From NCBI GenBank assembly GCA_036504515.1, contig DASXVA010000007.1, forward strand, positions 124,001-188,000: 64,000 bases of DNA. The letters are read 5' to 3'. The stretch is from AWTP1-18 sp036504515 (GTDB taxonomy: Bacteria; Pseudomonadota; Gammaproteobacteria; Burkholderiales; Rhodocyclaceae). Numbering within the stretch: the stretch's first letter is position 1; the number at the start of each line of letters is the position of its first letter. The translations under genes and the position numbers were made by a program. Shown in pieces: positions 7,828 through 15,640 of the stretch. Under the pieces are notes generated by a model, which was not told the DNA's origin, searched no databases, and saw only the letters and a list, made by a program, of their open reading frames with translations.

Positions 7828-8542
7828 CGTCCTTCTGTTGGCGGCGGATACGTCACGCTCACGGGTCTATGCGCAGGCGCTGCGACAGGCCGGTCTGCTG
7901 CCCCGGTACGCCCTGTTGGTGCCAAACCGAACCGGCACGAGCCTGCCGGGTCAGTCAGCTGCGGCGGAGGAACTCCAGCACCCACGGCTGGAGTGGATGC
8001 GCCACGGGTATGATCTGTCGGTGCCGCTGCACGCTACCTTGGCAGATGGCGGGGTCGACGTGGCCGCGCTGACAACGCACGACATTAACAGCACGCAGGC
8101 GGCCGCGGAGATTGGGGCGCGGCCGCAGTCCGTCGTCATCTACTCGGGCTATGGCGGTGTTCTGGTCGGTGCCGGGCTGCTTGGCCTTGGCAAGAGTTTC
8201 CTACACGTGCACGGTGGTTACCTGCCGGATTACAAAGGCAGCACTACGAATTACTACAGCCTACTGGCCGAGGGCACCATGGGGGCTTCGGCGATTTTTC
8301 TGACGACCGAAATCGACTGCGGTCCGGTGCTCTTGCGGAGGAAGTTCTCCGCCCCCATAGAGCGCACCGGCATAGACCACCTGTACGATTCGGCTGCTCG
8401 GGCGGAAGTGCTGGTGCAGACCCTGGCAGCGTATGCCAGAGATGGGGAGTGGCCGTCGGCCCTACCCGAGAACGCCGGCGGCAAGACGTACTATGTCATC
8501 CATCCGGTGCTCAAGCATCTGGCCATACTCGCAGGAAAGTAA
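7817..8542 (+). CDS. Formyltransferase-fold protein (methionyl-tRNA formyltransferase N-domain-like)
   Basis: The 241-residue protein shows the formyl-transferase core: a hydrophobic first strand, then LHVHGGYLPDYKGSTTNYYS, which corresponds to the INVHPSLLPxYRG box, and TTEIDCGPVLLRRKF, which carries the catalytic Asp. The usual catalytic Asn-x-His appears as His-Val-His, so the Asn is replaced by His. GTG at 7817 is preceded by GGGAG and chosen as the start; an ATG at 7766 in the same frame would overlap the previous gene deeply. Family members N-formylate amino sugars using N10-formyl-tetrahydrofolate. In this position it might formylate an amino group of the modified sugar or of the phosphoramidate intermediate. 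The altered Asn also leaves open a non-formyl chemistry. Confidence 0.7.
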   Translation: MLDDVLLLAADTSRSRVYAQALRQAGLLPRYALLVPNRTGTSLPGQSAAAEELQHPRLEWMRHGYDLSVPLHATLADGGVDVAALTTHDINSTQAAAEIGARPQSVVIYSGYGGVLVGAGLLGLGKSFLHVHGGYLPDYKGSTTNYYSLLAEGTMGASAIFLTTEIDCGPVLLRRKFSAPIERTGIDHLYDSAARAEVLVQTLAAYARDGEWPSALPENAGGKTYYVIHPVLKHLAILAGK

Positions 8543-8551
8543 GCGCTTAAC

Positions 8552-9343
8552 ATGAGAATAACCTATCGGAGTTCGGGCGTGCGCGAGTACTGGGCCAAGC
8601 GCTGGGCCAGCATCCCGGCAGATGAGCCGATGGAAAACCTAGCAGTGTATCCGCTGAAGTACGCTGAACTGACCATTTCGGACCAAGCTGGCACCATTCT
8701 CGAAGCTGGCTGCGGTGCAGGCCGCGTCCTGCGATACTATAAAGATAGAGGTTATTCCATCATAGGGATGGACTATATCGAAGCCGCCGTTGAGAAGTTA
8801 AGGGCGACGGACCCGGAGTTGCAGGTGGAGGTTGGCGACATCACCAGACTGTCCTATGGTGATGCAAGTTTCCGCACCGTGTTGGCGTTCGGCCTCTACC
8901 ACAACCTGCAGGGAGAGTCGCTTGACCGGGCGATGGCCGAGACCTTTCGTGTGATGGAATCGGGTGGGCGCGTCTGCGCGTCCTTCCGTGCTGACAACTT
9001 GCAAACCCGGCTCACGGACTGGCTGGCGGATTACCGAGCCGGCAAGGCGGCGCGCAACGGCGTGCGCGAATTCCACAAACTGAACCTGACGCGAGGTGAA
9101 TACGAAGACTTGTTCCGACGTGCCGGATTCATTGTGGAGCAAACCTTTCCTGTAGAAAACATGCCCATTCTCTACAAGTTTGCCGTGTTCCGCAGCCGGC
9201 AGCACAAGACCTTCGACGAAAACCTGGCGCGCAAGGAAGGCTACCGGCTTTCTCCACTGGGAAACGTAATCCAGCGCTTCCTGATGCGCCGGTTCCCGTA
9301 CCAGTTCTGTAACATTCTTGTCGTGATTGCCCGTAAACCGTGA
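8552..9343 (+). CDS. Class I SAM-dependent methyltransferase
   Basis: This 263-residue protein has the SAM-binding motif LEAGCGAGRVLRYY (about residue 50), the acidic end of strand 2 (IIGMDYIEAAVEKL), VEVGDITRLSYGDASF, and the motif IV/V segment AFGLYHNLQGE. In the Campylobacter phosphoramidate pathway Cj1419 and Cj1420 are methyltransferases thought to O-methylate the phosphoramidate, and this gene sits between the kinase and hydrolase genes in the same way. It starts with ATG 9 bases after the formyltransferase-like gene and ends by overlapping the hydrolase GTG start. O-methylation of the phosphoramidate is inferred; methylation of a sugar is possible. Confidence 0.78.
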   Translation: MRITYRSSGVREYWAKRWASIPADEPMENLAVYPLKYAELTISDQAGTILEAGCGAGRVLRYYKDRGYSIIGMDYIEAAVEKLRATDPELQVEVGDITRLSYGDASFRTVLAFGLYHNLQGESLDRAMAETFRVMESGGRVCASFRADNLQTRLTDWLADYRAGKAARNGVREFHKLNLTRGEYEDLFRRAGFIVEQTFPVENMPILYKFAVFRSRQHKTFDENLARKEGYRLSPLGNVIQRFLMRRFPYQFCNILVVIARKP

Positions 9344-10026
9344 AACAGCAGCCTTTGATTGCTATCACCATGCGGGCCGACCCGGTGGCCGGGCGCAACG
9401 AAGTACGTGATGCACTCGACCAGGCGTGGCTGCGGTTTTTCAGCGTGGCCGGCGTCCGGCCGCTACTGGTACCCAACGGACTGGGCGACCCGGTGGAGTA
9501 CCTGCATGCAATGGGTGCTTCGGGGCTGGTGATCTCCGGTGGTAATGACATGTCAAGCAGTTTCCCAACCTGCTCCGGCGCGAGCGCCTTGGTGCGCGAA
9601 GGCCAGTTCCTGGACGTGCAACCGCTGCGCGACCAGCTCGAATCGCATCTGCTCGGCGCCAGCGCGACCGAAGGGTGGCCTGTACTTGGCGTTTGCCGGG
9701 GCATGCAGGCGATCAACCTATTTCATGGTGGGCGCCTGGAGCCCGTTTCCGGCCACGTTCGCACCCGGCACCGGCTGGTGCGGCTCGCTCCGACAGGCGA
9801 GTTCGAATTCGACGCGGAAGTGAACTCTTTCCATAACTACGGCGTCCCGCTGGATGGGCTTGGTTCAGGCTTTGTCGCATTAGCAACCGCTGGGGAAAGC
9901 GTAGAGGCGATCTGGAACGAAGACCTCCGCCAGCTCGGCGTGATGTGGCATCCGGAACGCAATGAGCCTTTCAGCAAGAATGATCTGGACTTGTTTCGTC
10001 AGCTTTTTGGGATATCCAGCGAATGA
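9340..10026 (+). CDS. Class I glutamine amidotransferase-like hydrolase, probable gamma-glutamyl-CDP-amidate hydrolase (Cj1417-like)
   Basis: The 228-residue protein has the class I amidotransferase triad: nucleophile Cys119 in GVCRGMQAIN, and His204 with Glu206 in MWHPER. It also has the ISGGND loop and VNSFHNYGV typical of the gamma-Glu-GABA hydrolase/PuuD branch. Cj1417 of this branch removes glutamate from gamma-L-glutamyl-CDP-amidate to release cytidine diphosphoramidate. Adjacent genes encode the cytidylyltransferase (overlap ATGA at 10023) and the methyltransferase (GTGA overlap at 9340). No ammonia-acceptor synthetase domain is fused, in line with a stand-alone hydrolase. Confidence 0.8.
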   Translation: MKQQPLIAITMRADPVAGRNEVRDALDQAWLRFFSVAGVRPLLVPNGLGDPVEYLHAMGASGLVISGGNDMSSSFPTCSGASALVREGQFLDVQPLRDQLESHLLGASATEGWPVLGVCRGMQAINLFHGGRLEPVSGHVRTRHRLVRLAPTGEFEFDAEVNSFHNYGVPLDGLGSGFVALATAGESVEAIWNEDLRQLGVMWHPERNEPFSKNDLDLFRQLFGISSE

Positions 10027-10799
10027 ACATGAAAACCGCACCTCAGGTCATCATCCTGGCCGCCGGCGAAGGCAGTCGACTGCGGCCGTACACCAATGAT
10101 CGACCAAAATGCCTGGTCGAGGTGGCTGGCTCCAGCTTGCTCGACCGCCAATTGAAGGTGCTGCGCTCGCAAGGCCTGGAGGACATCGGCGTCATAGCCG
10201 GGTACCGTGGCGAGCAACTGAAGGGGCGTGGTCTGCGCGTCTACAATAACCCACACTACGCCCAGACCAACATGGTTTGGACCCTATTCTGCGCTGAGCA
10301 GTCGCTGGATCGGGAAACCATCATCGCCTACGGCGATATCGTATATTCGTCGCACAACCTCCGGGCCCTGCTGAACAGCAAGGCCGACATTGCGGTGGTG
10401 ATAGACAGGCAGTGGGAGTCCTACTGGCGGGCACGCTTTGGAAACCCACTGGATGACGCCGAAACCCTCAAACTCGACGGAAATGGCTGTATTACCGAGA
10501 TTGGACAAAAGCCGACTTCGCTGTACGACATTCAAGGGCAGTACATCGGGTTGATGAAGTTTTCCGCTCATGGTGTTGAACAGTTGCGTCAGCGCTTTCA
10601 TGCAGCCCGCCAATCCGGCGAAATTCGCGGCAAGACGCTCGAGAAAGCCTACATGACGGACATGCTGCAGTTGCTGATCGACACGGGGTGTCGGGTGGAG
10701 GCCGTTCCGGTCGATGGCGAGTGGGTGGAGGTGGACAACGCAACCGATCTTGCGCTGACGGTTACCCGCGAGCGGTTGGAAACTATCGCTGCCGAATGA
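10023..10799 (+). CDS. Nucleotidyltransferase, probable CTP:phosphoglutamine cytidylyltransferase (Cj1416-like)
   Basis: The 258-residue protein begins with the sugar-nucleotidyltransferase signature LAAGEGSRLRPYTNDRPKCL, has the metal-binding YGDIVYSS segment in place of GD-x-D, and NMVWTLFCAEQ. The Cj1416 family uses CTP and L-glutamine phosphate to form gamma-glutamyl-CDP-amidate, the step between the kinase and the hydrolase encoded next to it. Phosphocholine or sugar-1-phosphate cytidylyltransferases look similar at the motif level, so the context decides the assignment. It overlaps both neighbours by 4 bases. Confidence 0.78.
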   Translation: MNMKTAPQVIILAAGEGSRLRPYTNDRPKCLVEVAGSSLLDRQLKVLRSQGLEDIGVIAGYRGEQLKGRGLRVYNNPHYAQTNMVWTLFCAEQSLDRETIIAYGDIVYSSHNLRALLNSKADIAVVIDRQWESYWRARFGNPLDDAETLKLDGNGCITEIGQKPTSLYDIQGQYIGLMKFSAHGVEQLRQRFHAARQSGEIRGKTLEKAYMTDMLQLLIDTGCRVEAVPVDGEWVEVDNATDLALTVTRERLETIAAE

Positions 10800-12601
10800 A
10801 ATCTCAATTCCTCGTCTCGGCATGCCGGGAGGCATTGCCCGCAGGGGTGAAAAACATCTATGTGGCTGATCCGTTCATCTACCATGTTCTGAGCCGCGAA
10901 GGCCGGCTTTCGGAATTTTCCTCGGTAGAAGTCGGGCCGGTATATGACCCCTCGAGGGATAATTTACAGAGTGACCACGACGATGTGGACGGGCGCCATA
11001 CCCGTTACCTCGCCCTTCTGATACCCCGGATCAACCAGGTGCTGGGGTGTCAGCATGGCGAGCTGTTTTGGAAGCAGTTGCTGTCCGTTCCCCTGGTGAA
11101 GCATATTGGCATGTGCTACGCGATGTTCTGGCAGTGCGAGCGGCAGTTCGACGCGCGCCGTCACAGCGTGTTGGCGATGCGCCAAGATGCGTTCAGGGTC
11201 CCGCTGACATTCGACGAGCACCGGCATTACCTGCAGCATACCGAGATGGGCCAGGAACAGTTGTTCGCCGTCTATTGCGAATTGTTTTTGGACGGGCCGG
11301 TGGAACGCTTTGGGACCTGTGCCCCAGCTCCCGCAGATGGCGCGACTGCGACATCCGATGGGACGGGTACCCCTCGGCGCAGCCTGGGCGAGCGCCTGCA
11401 TCCGAAGCGGTTGCTGCGCAAACTGCTGCGGCAACGCCATCCACGGCTTGGCGTGCTGAATTCTTATTTTTCCGCCGCCTACATGGACCATCTGCTATGG
11501 CGGAGTCTGGGGCGTATCCAGCCGCTGAGTCTGCCTGCGTTGTCGTCCGACCGCCCTGCGCCGGATCTGAAGGCGCGGGCGTACCTAACCGAATGGGAAG
11601 ACGATTTCGACCGGTTTGACCAGTTCTGCATGCGCTGCCTTTACCACCTGTGGCCTGTGTCTATGCTGGAGGGCTTCGGGCCGCGCCTGATGACGATGCA
11701 ACAATTTTTCCAGAAACAGCAGGGCTTGCGTTGGGTGGTCAGCGAAGCCTGGCCGGCTGATGACGCCACCAGCTTGGCACTGGCGGTGCTGCGCGAGTCT
11801 GGTGTGCGGCAGATGTATAACGAGCACAATTATCTTGCCGTGCCATTTGTTGGCAACCACCTGAAGTACATCGCCGCGATCACGGATGAGTTTTTGACGC
11901 TGGGTTGGAATGACAGCGATCTTCCGAACCTAGTCCCTGCTGCGTCACTGTTTCCCTGGTATAGCCAGGAAGCCCGCCCGGTACCCGACATCAACTTGTT
12001 GCTGGTGGGCGGCTTACCACAGGCGCGCTGTCCCGAGATAGGGTCATCATGGGGGGACGCTGGTGCTCGGGGCGCGCGGCAATACCTAAATGCCACTAAA
12101 GGCCTGTTGGAAGCCTTAGGAGCAGATCTGCGGGCGAAAACGTATTTCCGCGCTTATCCGCGCTATGCCTCGCGCAACTGGGCGGTCTGGGATCAGCGCT
12201 ACGAGTTTGGTGACGTGCTGCAATCGTTGGCGCAATACGACGATGACAGCGTGGTCAGCGCTTCCCAGTTGATGCGTCGAGCCCGGCTAGTCATCGTCAA
12301 CTATCTCAGCACGGCGCATCTTGAGTCGCTGTTGGCGAATATTCCAACGGTGCTGCTATGGAACGCGTCGACGAACTGTTTCAGCCGGAAATATGAAGAT
12401 ATCTTCGACGGGCTCAGGGACGCTGGTATCTGCCATACCGATCCGGCTGCCGCCGGCGCGTTCATCCGCAGTATCGCCGAAGACCCGGAGGCTTGGTGGG
12501 GGAGCGCAAATACCCAGGCAGCCAAGACAGACTTCCTGCAGCGCTTCTTTGGCCATCAGTCCACAATGTTGGCGCATCTGATTACACGAGCGAAACAATG
12601 A
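10796..12601 (+). CDS. LIC12162-type putative transferase
   Basis: This 601-residue protein resembles the LIC12162 family of putative transferases in surface-polysaccharide loci. It shows MYNEHNYLAVPFVGNHLKYI and TDEFLTLGWND, a late ARLVIVNYLSTAHLESLLANIP, and a C-terminal VLLWNASTNCFSRKYE, features like those of GT-B glycosyl/glycerol-phosphate transferases that accept CDP- or NDP-linked donors. ATG 10796 overlaps the previous stop (ATGA). It is the last gene of the phosphoramidate module and is followed by the largest internal gap in this part of the operon (98 bases). By position it is a second candidate, besides the CDP-alcohol phosphotransferase, for moving a CDP-activated group onto sugar. 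Function unproven for the family. Confidence 0.65.
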   Translation: MKSQFLVSACREALPAGVKNIYVADPFIYHVLSREGRLSEFSSVEVGPVYDPSRDNLQSDHDDVDGRHTRYLALLIPRINQVLGCQHGELFWKQLLSVPLVKHIGMCYAMFWQCERQFDARRHSVLAMRQDAFRVPLTFDEHRHYLQHTEMGQEQLFAVYCELFLDGPVERFGTCAPAPADGATATSDGTGTPRRSLGERLHPKRLLRKLLRQRHPRLGVLNSYFSAAYMDHLLWRSLGRIQPLSLPALSSDRPAPDLKARAYLTEWEDDFDRFDQFCMRCLYHLWPVSMLEGFGPRLMTMQQFFQKQQGLRWVVSEAWPADDATSLALAVLRESGVRQMYNEHNYLAVPFVGNHLKYIAAITDEFLTLGWNDSDLPNLVPAASLFPWYSQEARPVPDINLLLVGGLPQARCPEIGSSWGDAGARGARQYLNATKGLLEALGADLRAKTYFRAYPRYASRNWAVWDQRYEFGDVLQSLAQYDDDSVVSASQLMRRARLVIVNYLSTAHLESLLANIPTVLLWNASTNCFSRKYEDIFDGLRDAGICHTDPAAAGAFIRSIAEDPEAWWGSANTQAAKTDFLQRFFGHQSTMLAHLITRAKQ

Positions 12602-12699
12602 CGAAGACACTGGCAAACAGTGCTCAATAGCGTTGGCAACTATCTGGCTAGCGCCAGCAGCCGGCCTTTGCAACAACAAAATTTACCAATGTAAGGCAT

Positions 12700-13695
12700 A
12701 TGACAGTACTAATTACCGGGGCAGACGGATTCATTGGCTCCCATCTGGTCGAGCACATGTTACGTCGTGGCCAGCGTGTCCGAGCCTTCGTTCTATACAA
12801 CTCATTCAACTCCTGGGGTTGGTTGGATGACTGTCCGACCGAATACCGCAAGAACTTGGAAATTTTCAGCGGTGACATCCGTGACCCGTACGGCGTCAAG
12901 GAATCGATGAAGGGCTGCGACGCGGTTCTCCATCTAGCGTCGCTGATTGCTATTCCGTATTCATATCATTCGCCGGACACCTACGTCGATACCAACGTCA
13001 AGGGGACCCTGAACGTCCTCCAGGCGGCGCGAGAGCTTGGCCTGGCGCGGGTGATCCATACCTCGACCAGCGAGGTGTACGGAACCGCCCGGTTCGTGCC
13101 AATAACCGAAGAGCATCCACTGCTTGGCCAGTCGCCGTATTCGGCGACTAAGATCGCGGCTGACCAACTGGCATATTCGTTCTATGCCTCATTCAACCTG
13201 CCGGTGATGATCGTACGCCCGTTCAATACCTACGGGCCCCGCCAGTCGGCGCGTGCGGTGATTCCCACCATCATCAGCCAGATTGCCAGCGGCAAGCGCG
13301 AGATTTATCTCGGCGCGGTGTCGCCGACGCGCGACTTTAACTTCGTCTCCGATACCGTCGCCGGATTCGCCGCGGCGCTGGATGCGCCGCAGGTCGTCGG
13401 CGAAGTTGTCAACGTGGGGAGCAATTTCGAGATCTCGATCGCTGACACGGTACGCATGATCGCGGATATCATGAATGCGGATATCACTATCGTCACCGAC
13501 GAGCAGCGCCTGCGCCCAGGGAAGAGCGAGGTCGAGAGGCTGTGGGCGGACAACCGCAAGGCGCGCGAACTGCTCCGTTGGCAGCCTGAACATGGAGGGC
13601 TCGATGGCCTGCGCCGCGGCCTCGAGAAAACCGTGGCCTGGTTCCTCGATCCGACCAACCTGGCGCGCTACAAGTCCGACATATACAACATCTGA
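12700..13695 (+). CDS. legB: NDP-N-acetylglucosamine 4,6-dehydratase, LegB-like
   Basis: The 331-residue extended SDR has the NAD-binding GADGFIG motif (residues 7-13), the dehydratase STSEVYG segment (S124-E125 in place of T-D/E), and the YxxxK pair Tyr147/Lys151 (SPYSATK). It matches the LegB/Cj1319 type of GDP- or UDP-GlcNAc 4,6-dehydratase by its overall pattern (PRQSARAVIPTIISQI and SPTRDFNFVSDT). It opens the nonulosonic acid module, 98 bases after the preceding gene, and its stop overlaps the next start. With a GDP-GlcN-type nucleotidyltransferase encoded downstream (16879), a GDP-linked substrate is likely. Confidence 0.78.
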   Translation: MTVLITGADGFIGSHLVEHMLRRGQRVRAFVLYNSFNSWGWLDDCPTEYRKNLEIFSGDIRDPYGVKESMKGCDAVLHLASLIAIPYSYHSPDTYVDTNVKGTLNVLQAARELGLARVIHTSTSEVYGTARFVPITEEHPLLGQSPYSATKIAADQLAYSFYASFNLPVMIVRPFNTYGPRQSARAVIPTIISQIASGKREIYLGAVSPTRDFNFVSDTVAGFAAALDAPQVVGEVVNVGSNFEISIADTVRMIADIMNADITIVTDEQRLRPGKSEVERLWADNRKARELLRWQPEHGGLDGLRRGLEKTVAWFLDPTNLARYKSDIYNI

Positions 13696-13739
13696 TGGCC
13701 GCGTCATGGTACGCAATGGCCGCATCGATTACGTCGAGC

Positions 13740-14789
13740 ATGGAAACAATGATGCCTGGATTTGAACTCGGGGGCCGCCTGATCGGCCCCGACCATCCGC
13801 CGCTGGTTATTGCTGAAATGGGGATCAACCACGAGGGCAGCCTCGAGACCGCGTTCGCCATGGTCGATGCGGCGGCCAATGCCGGCGTCGAGGTGCTCAA
13901 GCACCAGACGCACGTCGTCGAGGATGAGATGAGCGGCGCTGCCAAGCGGGTCATCCCGGGCAATGCCAGCGATTCGATATATGACATCATGGCCCGCTGC
14001 GCTCTATCTGAAGAAGACGAGCGCGTCCTCAAGGCCTACGTCGAAGCGAAGGGGATGATCTTCCTTAGTACGCCATTCTCGCGCGCGGCGGCTGACCGTC
14101 TCGAACGGATGGGAGTGGCTGGCTACAAGATCGGTTCAGGCGAGTGCAACAATTACCCGCTGCTCAAGCATGTCGCGGGCTTCGGCAAGCCAATTATCCT
14201 GAGCACCGGGATGAATACTCTGGAGAGTGTCGGCAAGGCCGTCGAGATATTCAAAAATCATCGAGTGCCATATGCCCTGCTGCATACAACGAACCTGTAC
14301 CCGACTCCGCCGCATCTGGTCCGTCTCGGCGCGATGGTCCAGTTGGCGCGGACCTTCCCCGACGCTGTGATCGGCCTCTCCGATCACACCATCAACAATA
14401 TCGCCTGCCTGGGCGCGGTTGCCCTCGGGGCCAGCATCCTTGAGCGCCACTTCACCGACAGCATGGATCGCGCAGGACCAGACATCGTCTGTTCGATGGA
14501 TCCCGTGGCTTGCCGCGAGCTGATCGAGGGTAGCCGCATCCTGCACAGCGAACTCGGCGGGGAAAAGGGCCCGACGAAGGAAGAGCAGGTGACCATGGAC
14601 TTTGCCTTCGCAACCGTGGTGACAATCGCGCCAATCCGGGCCGGCGAGATATTCACGATGCAGAACCTCTGGGTCAAGCGGCCGGGTACCGGGTCGATCC
14701 CCGCCGAACAGTTCGAGGCCTTACTCGGCAAGTCTGCTTCACGGGATCTCGCGCCGGATACCCATCTCGACATGGACGACATCGCTTGA
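13740..14789 (+). CDS. neuB: Nonulosonic acid synthase (NeuB/LegI family)
   Basis: This enzyme condenses a 2,4-diamino or related 6-deoxyhexose with phosphoenolpyruvate to a nine-carbon nonulosonic acid. The sequence shows the TIM-barrel opening IAEMGINHEGSLE, KHQTHVVEDEM, the STPFSRAAADRLERMGV segment, KIGSGECNNYPLLKHVA, HTTNLYPTPPHLVRLGAM and GLSDHTINNIACLGAVALGA. It ends with an antifreeze-like SAF domain (IRAGEIFTMQNLWVKRPGTG). I chose ATG 13740, close to the first conserved residues; ATG 13695, which overlaps the LegB stop, gives 15 extra residues. Legionaminic versus pseudaminic or sialic specificity cannot be read directly; LegB and PtmE neighbours favour the legionaminic type. Confidence 0.88.
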   Translation: METMMPGFELGGRLIGPDHPPLVIAEMGINHEGSLETAFAMVDAAANAGVEVLKHQTHVVEDEMSGAAKRVIPGNASDSIYDIMARCALSEEDERVLKAYVEAKGMIFLSTPFSRAAADRLERMGVAGYKIGSGECNNYPLLKHVAGFGKPIILSTGMNTLESVGKAVEIFKNHRVPYALLHTTNLYPTPPHLVRLGAMVQLARTFPDAVIGLSDHTINNIACLGAVALGASILERHFTDSMDRAGPDIVCSMDPVACRELIEGSRILHSELGGEKGPTKEEQVTMDFAFATVVTIAPIRAGEIFTMQNLWVKRPGTGSIPAEQFEALLGKSASRDLAPDTHLDMDDIA

Positions 14790-14800
14790 CTCGAACCTCC

Positions 14801-15640
14801 ATGCCCACCATCGTTATTACAGGAGCATCGGGATTCGTTGGCCGCCAGCTGCATGCGCACCTGGTCGCAATGGGCGCTCATGTCATCGCGGTCTCCCGGC
14901 AGCCTCGCACGGGTATGGTGCAAGTCGACGACTATGGCCGCAGCCCGGATGGCGATGTGCTGATACACTTGGGCGAGGAATCCGACCGGGCGGTGGTCAA
15001 CCGCGCCGGCGAAGCTTACCTAGATGTGTCCACGCGTGTTGTCGGTGCCCTTGCCGCGCGCGGCTACCGCAGGCTCGTGTACATCTCTTCGGGAACAGTG
15101 TATGGCGACGCCAGCCCGGAGCCGAACGAGCCCGGCAACGCCGTCATCGCCAATGACATTTATAACCGTGCTAAGCTCGCCAACGAAGACATCGTCCTCG
15201 CCGCCGGCGGAGGCGTAGCGCGGCTCAGCAACCTTTATGGCGAAGGTATGGCGGTGAGCAACGTGCTGTCCGACATCATCGCCCAGGTGCCGGGACCTGG
15301 GCCTCTCGTCGTACGTGACGTCACTCCAGTGCGCGATTACCTGCATGTCAGCGACGCAGCAGAGGCGCTGGCGCGGTTTGCCGAGAGTAATTACATGGGC
15401 ATTATTAACGTCGCCACCGGTCGCGGGACATCTGTGCATCGCCTTGCCGAGATCGCCTTAGCCGCAGCAGGTCAGGCCGGACGTGAGGTGATGTCGACAA
15501 ACTCGATGACGCGCTCCTCGATCAACGTCCTCGACATCAAGCTGACTAGCGTAATCCTTGATTGGTGGCCGCGGATGGACTTGGCCGAACGACTGACTGA
15601 ACTTGTACACAGCAAAATGGGGTCGAATTATGGGCGGTAA
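14801..15640 (+). CDS. NAD(P)-dependent epimerase/dehydratase (extended SDR)
   Basis: The 279-residue protein has the GASGFVG nucleotide motif at its N-terminus, ISSGTVYGDASPEPN (catalytic Ser) and a Tyr-x-x-x-Lys pair in IYNRAKLANED, followed by RLSNLYGEGM and DVTPVRDYLHVSD. It is an SDR of the 4-epimerase/4-reductase type. Lying between the synthase and NeuC-type genes, it acts on a nucleotide sugar or free sugar of the nonulosonate route. I infer a 4-keto reductase, PtmA-like oxidoreductase or epimerase role. A TTG at 14786 that overlaps the previous stop is an alternative start. Confidence 0.7.
   Translation: MPTIVITGASGFVGRQLHAHLVAMGAHVIAVSRQPRTGMVQVDDYGRSPDGDVLIHLGEESDRAVVNRAGEAYLDVSTRVVGALAARGYRRLVYISSGTVYGDASPEPNEPGNAVIANDIYNRAKLANEDIVLAAGGGVARLSNLYGEGMAVSNVLSDIIAQVPGPGPLVVRDVTPVRDYLHVSDAAEALARFAESNYMGIINVATGRGTSVHRLAEIALAAAGQAGREVMSTNSMTRSSINVLDIKLTSVILDWWPRMDLAERLTELVHSKMGSNYGR

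Noticed and set aside
12602..12699. Internal terminator or promoter in the gap before legB
   Set aside because: Only a short palindromic stretch (TGGCTAGCGCCA) with no T-tract and no good -35/-10 pair; not enough for a call.
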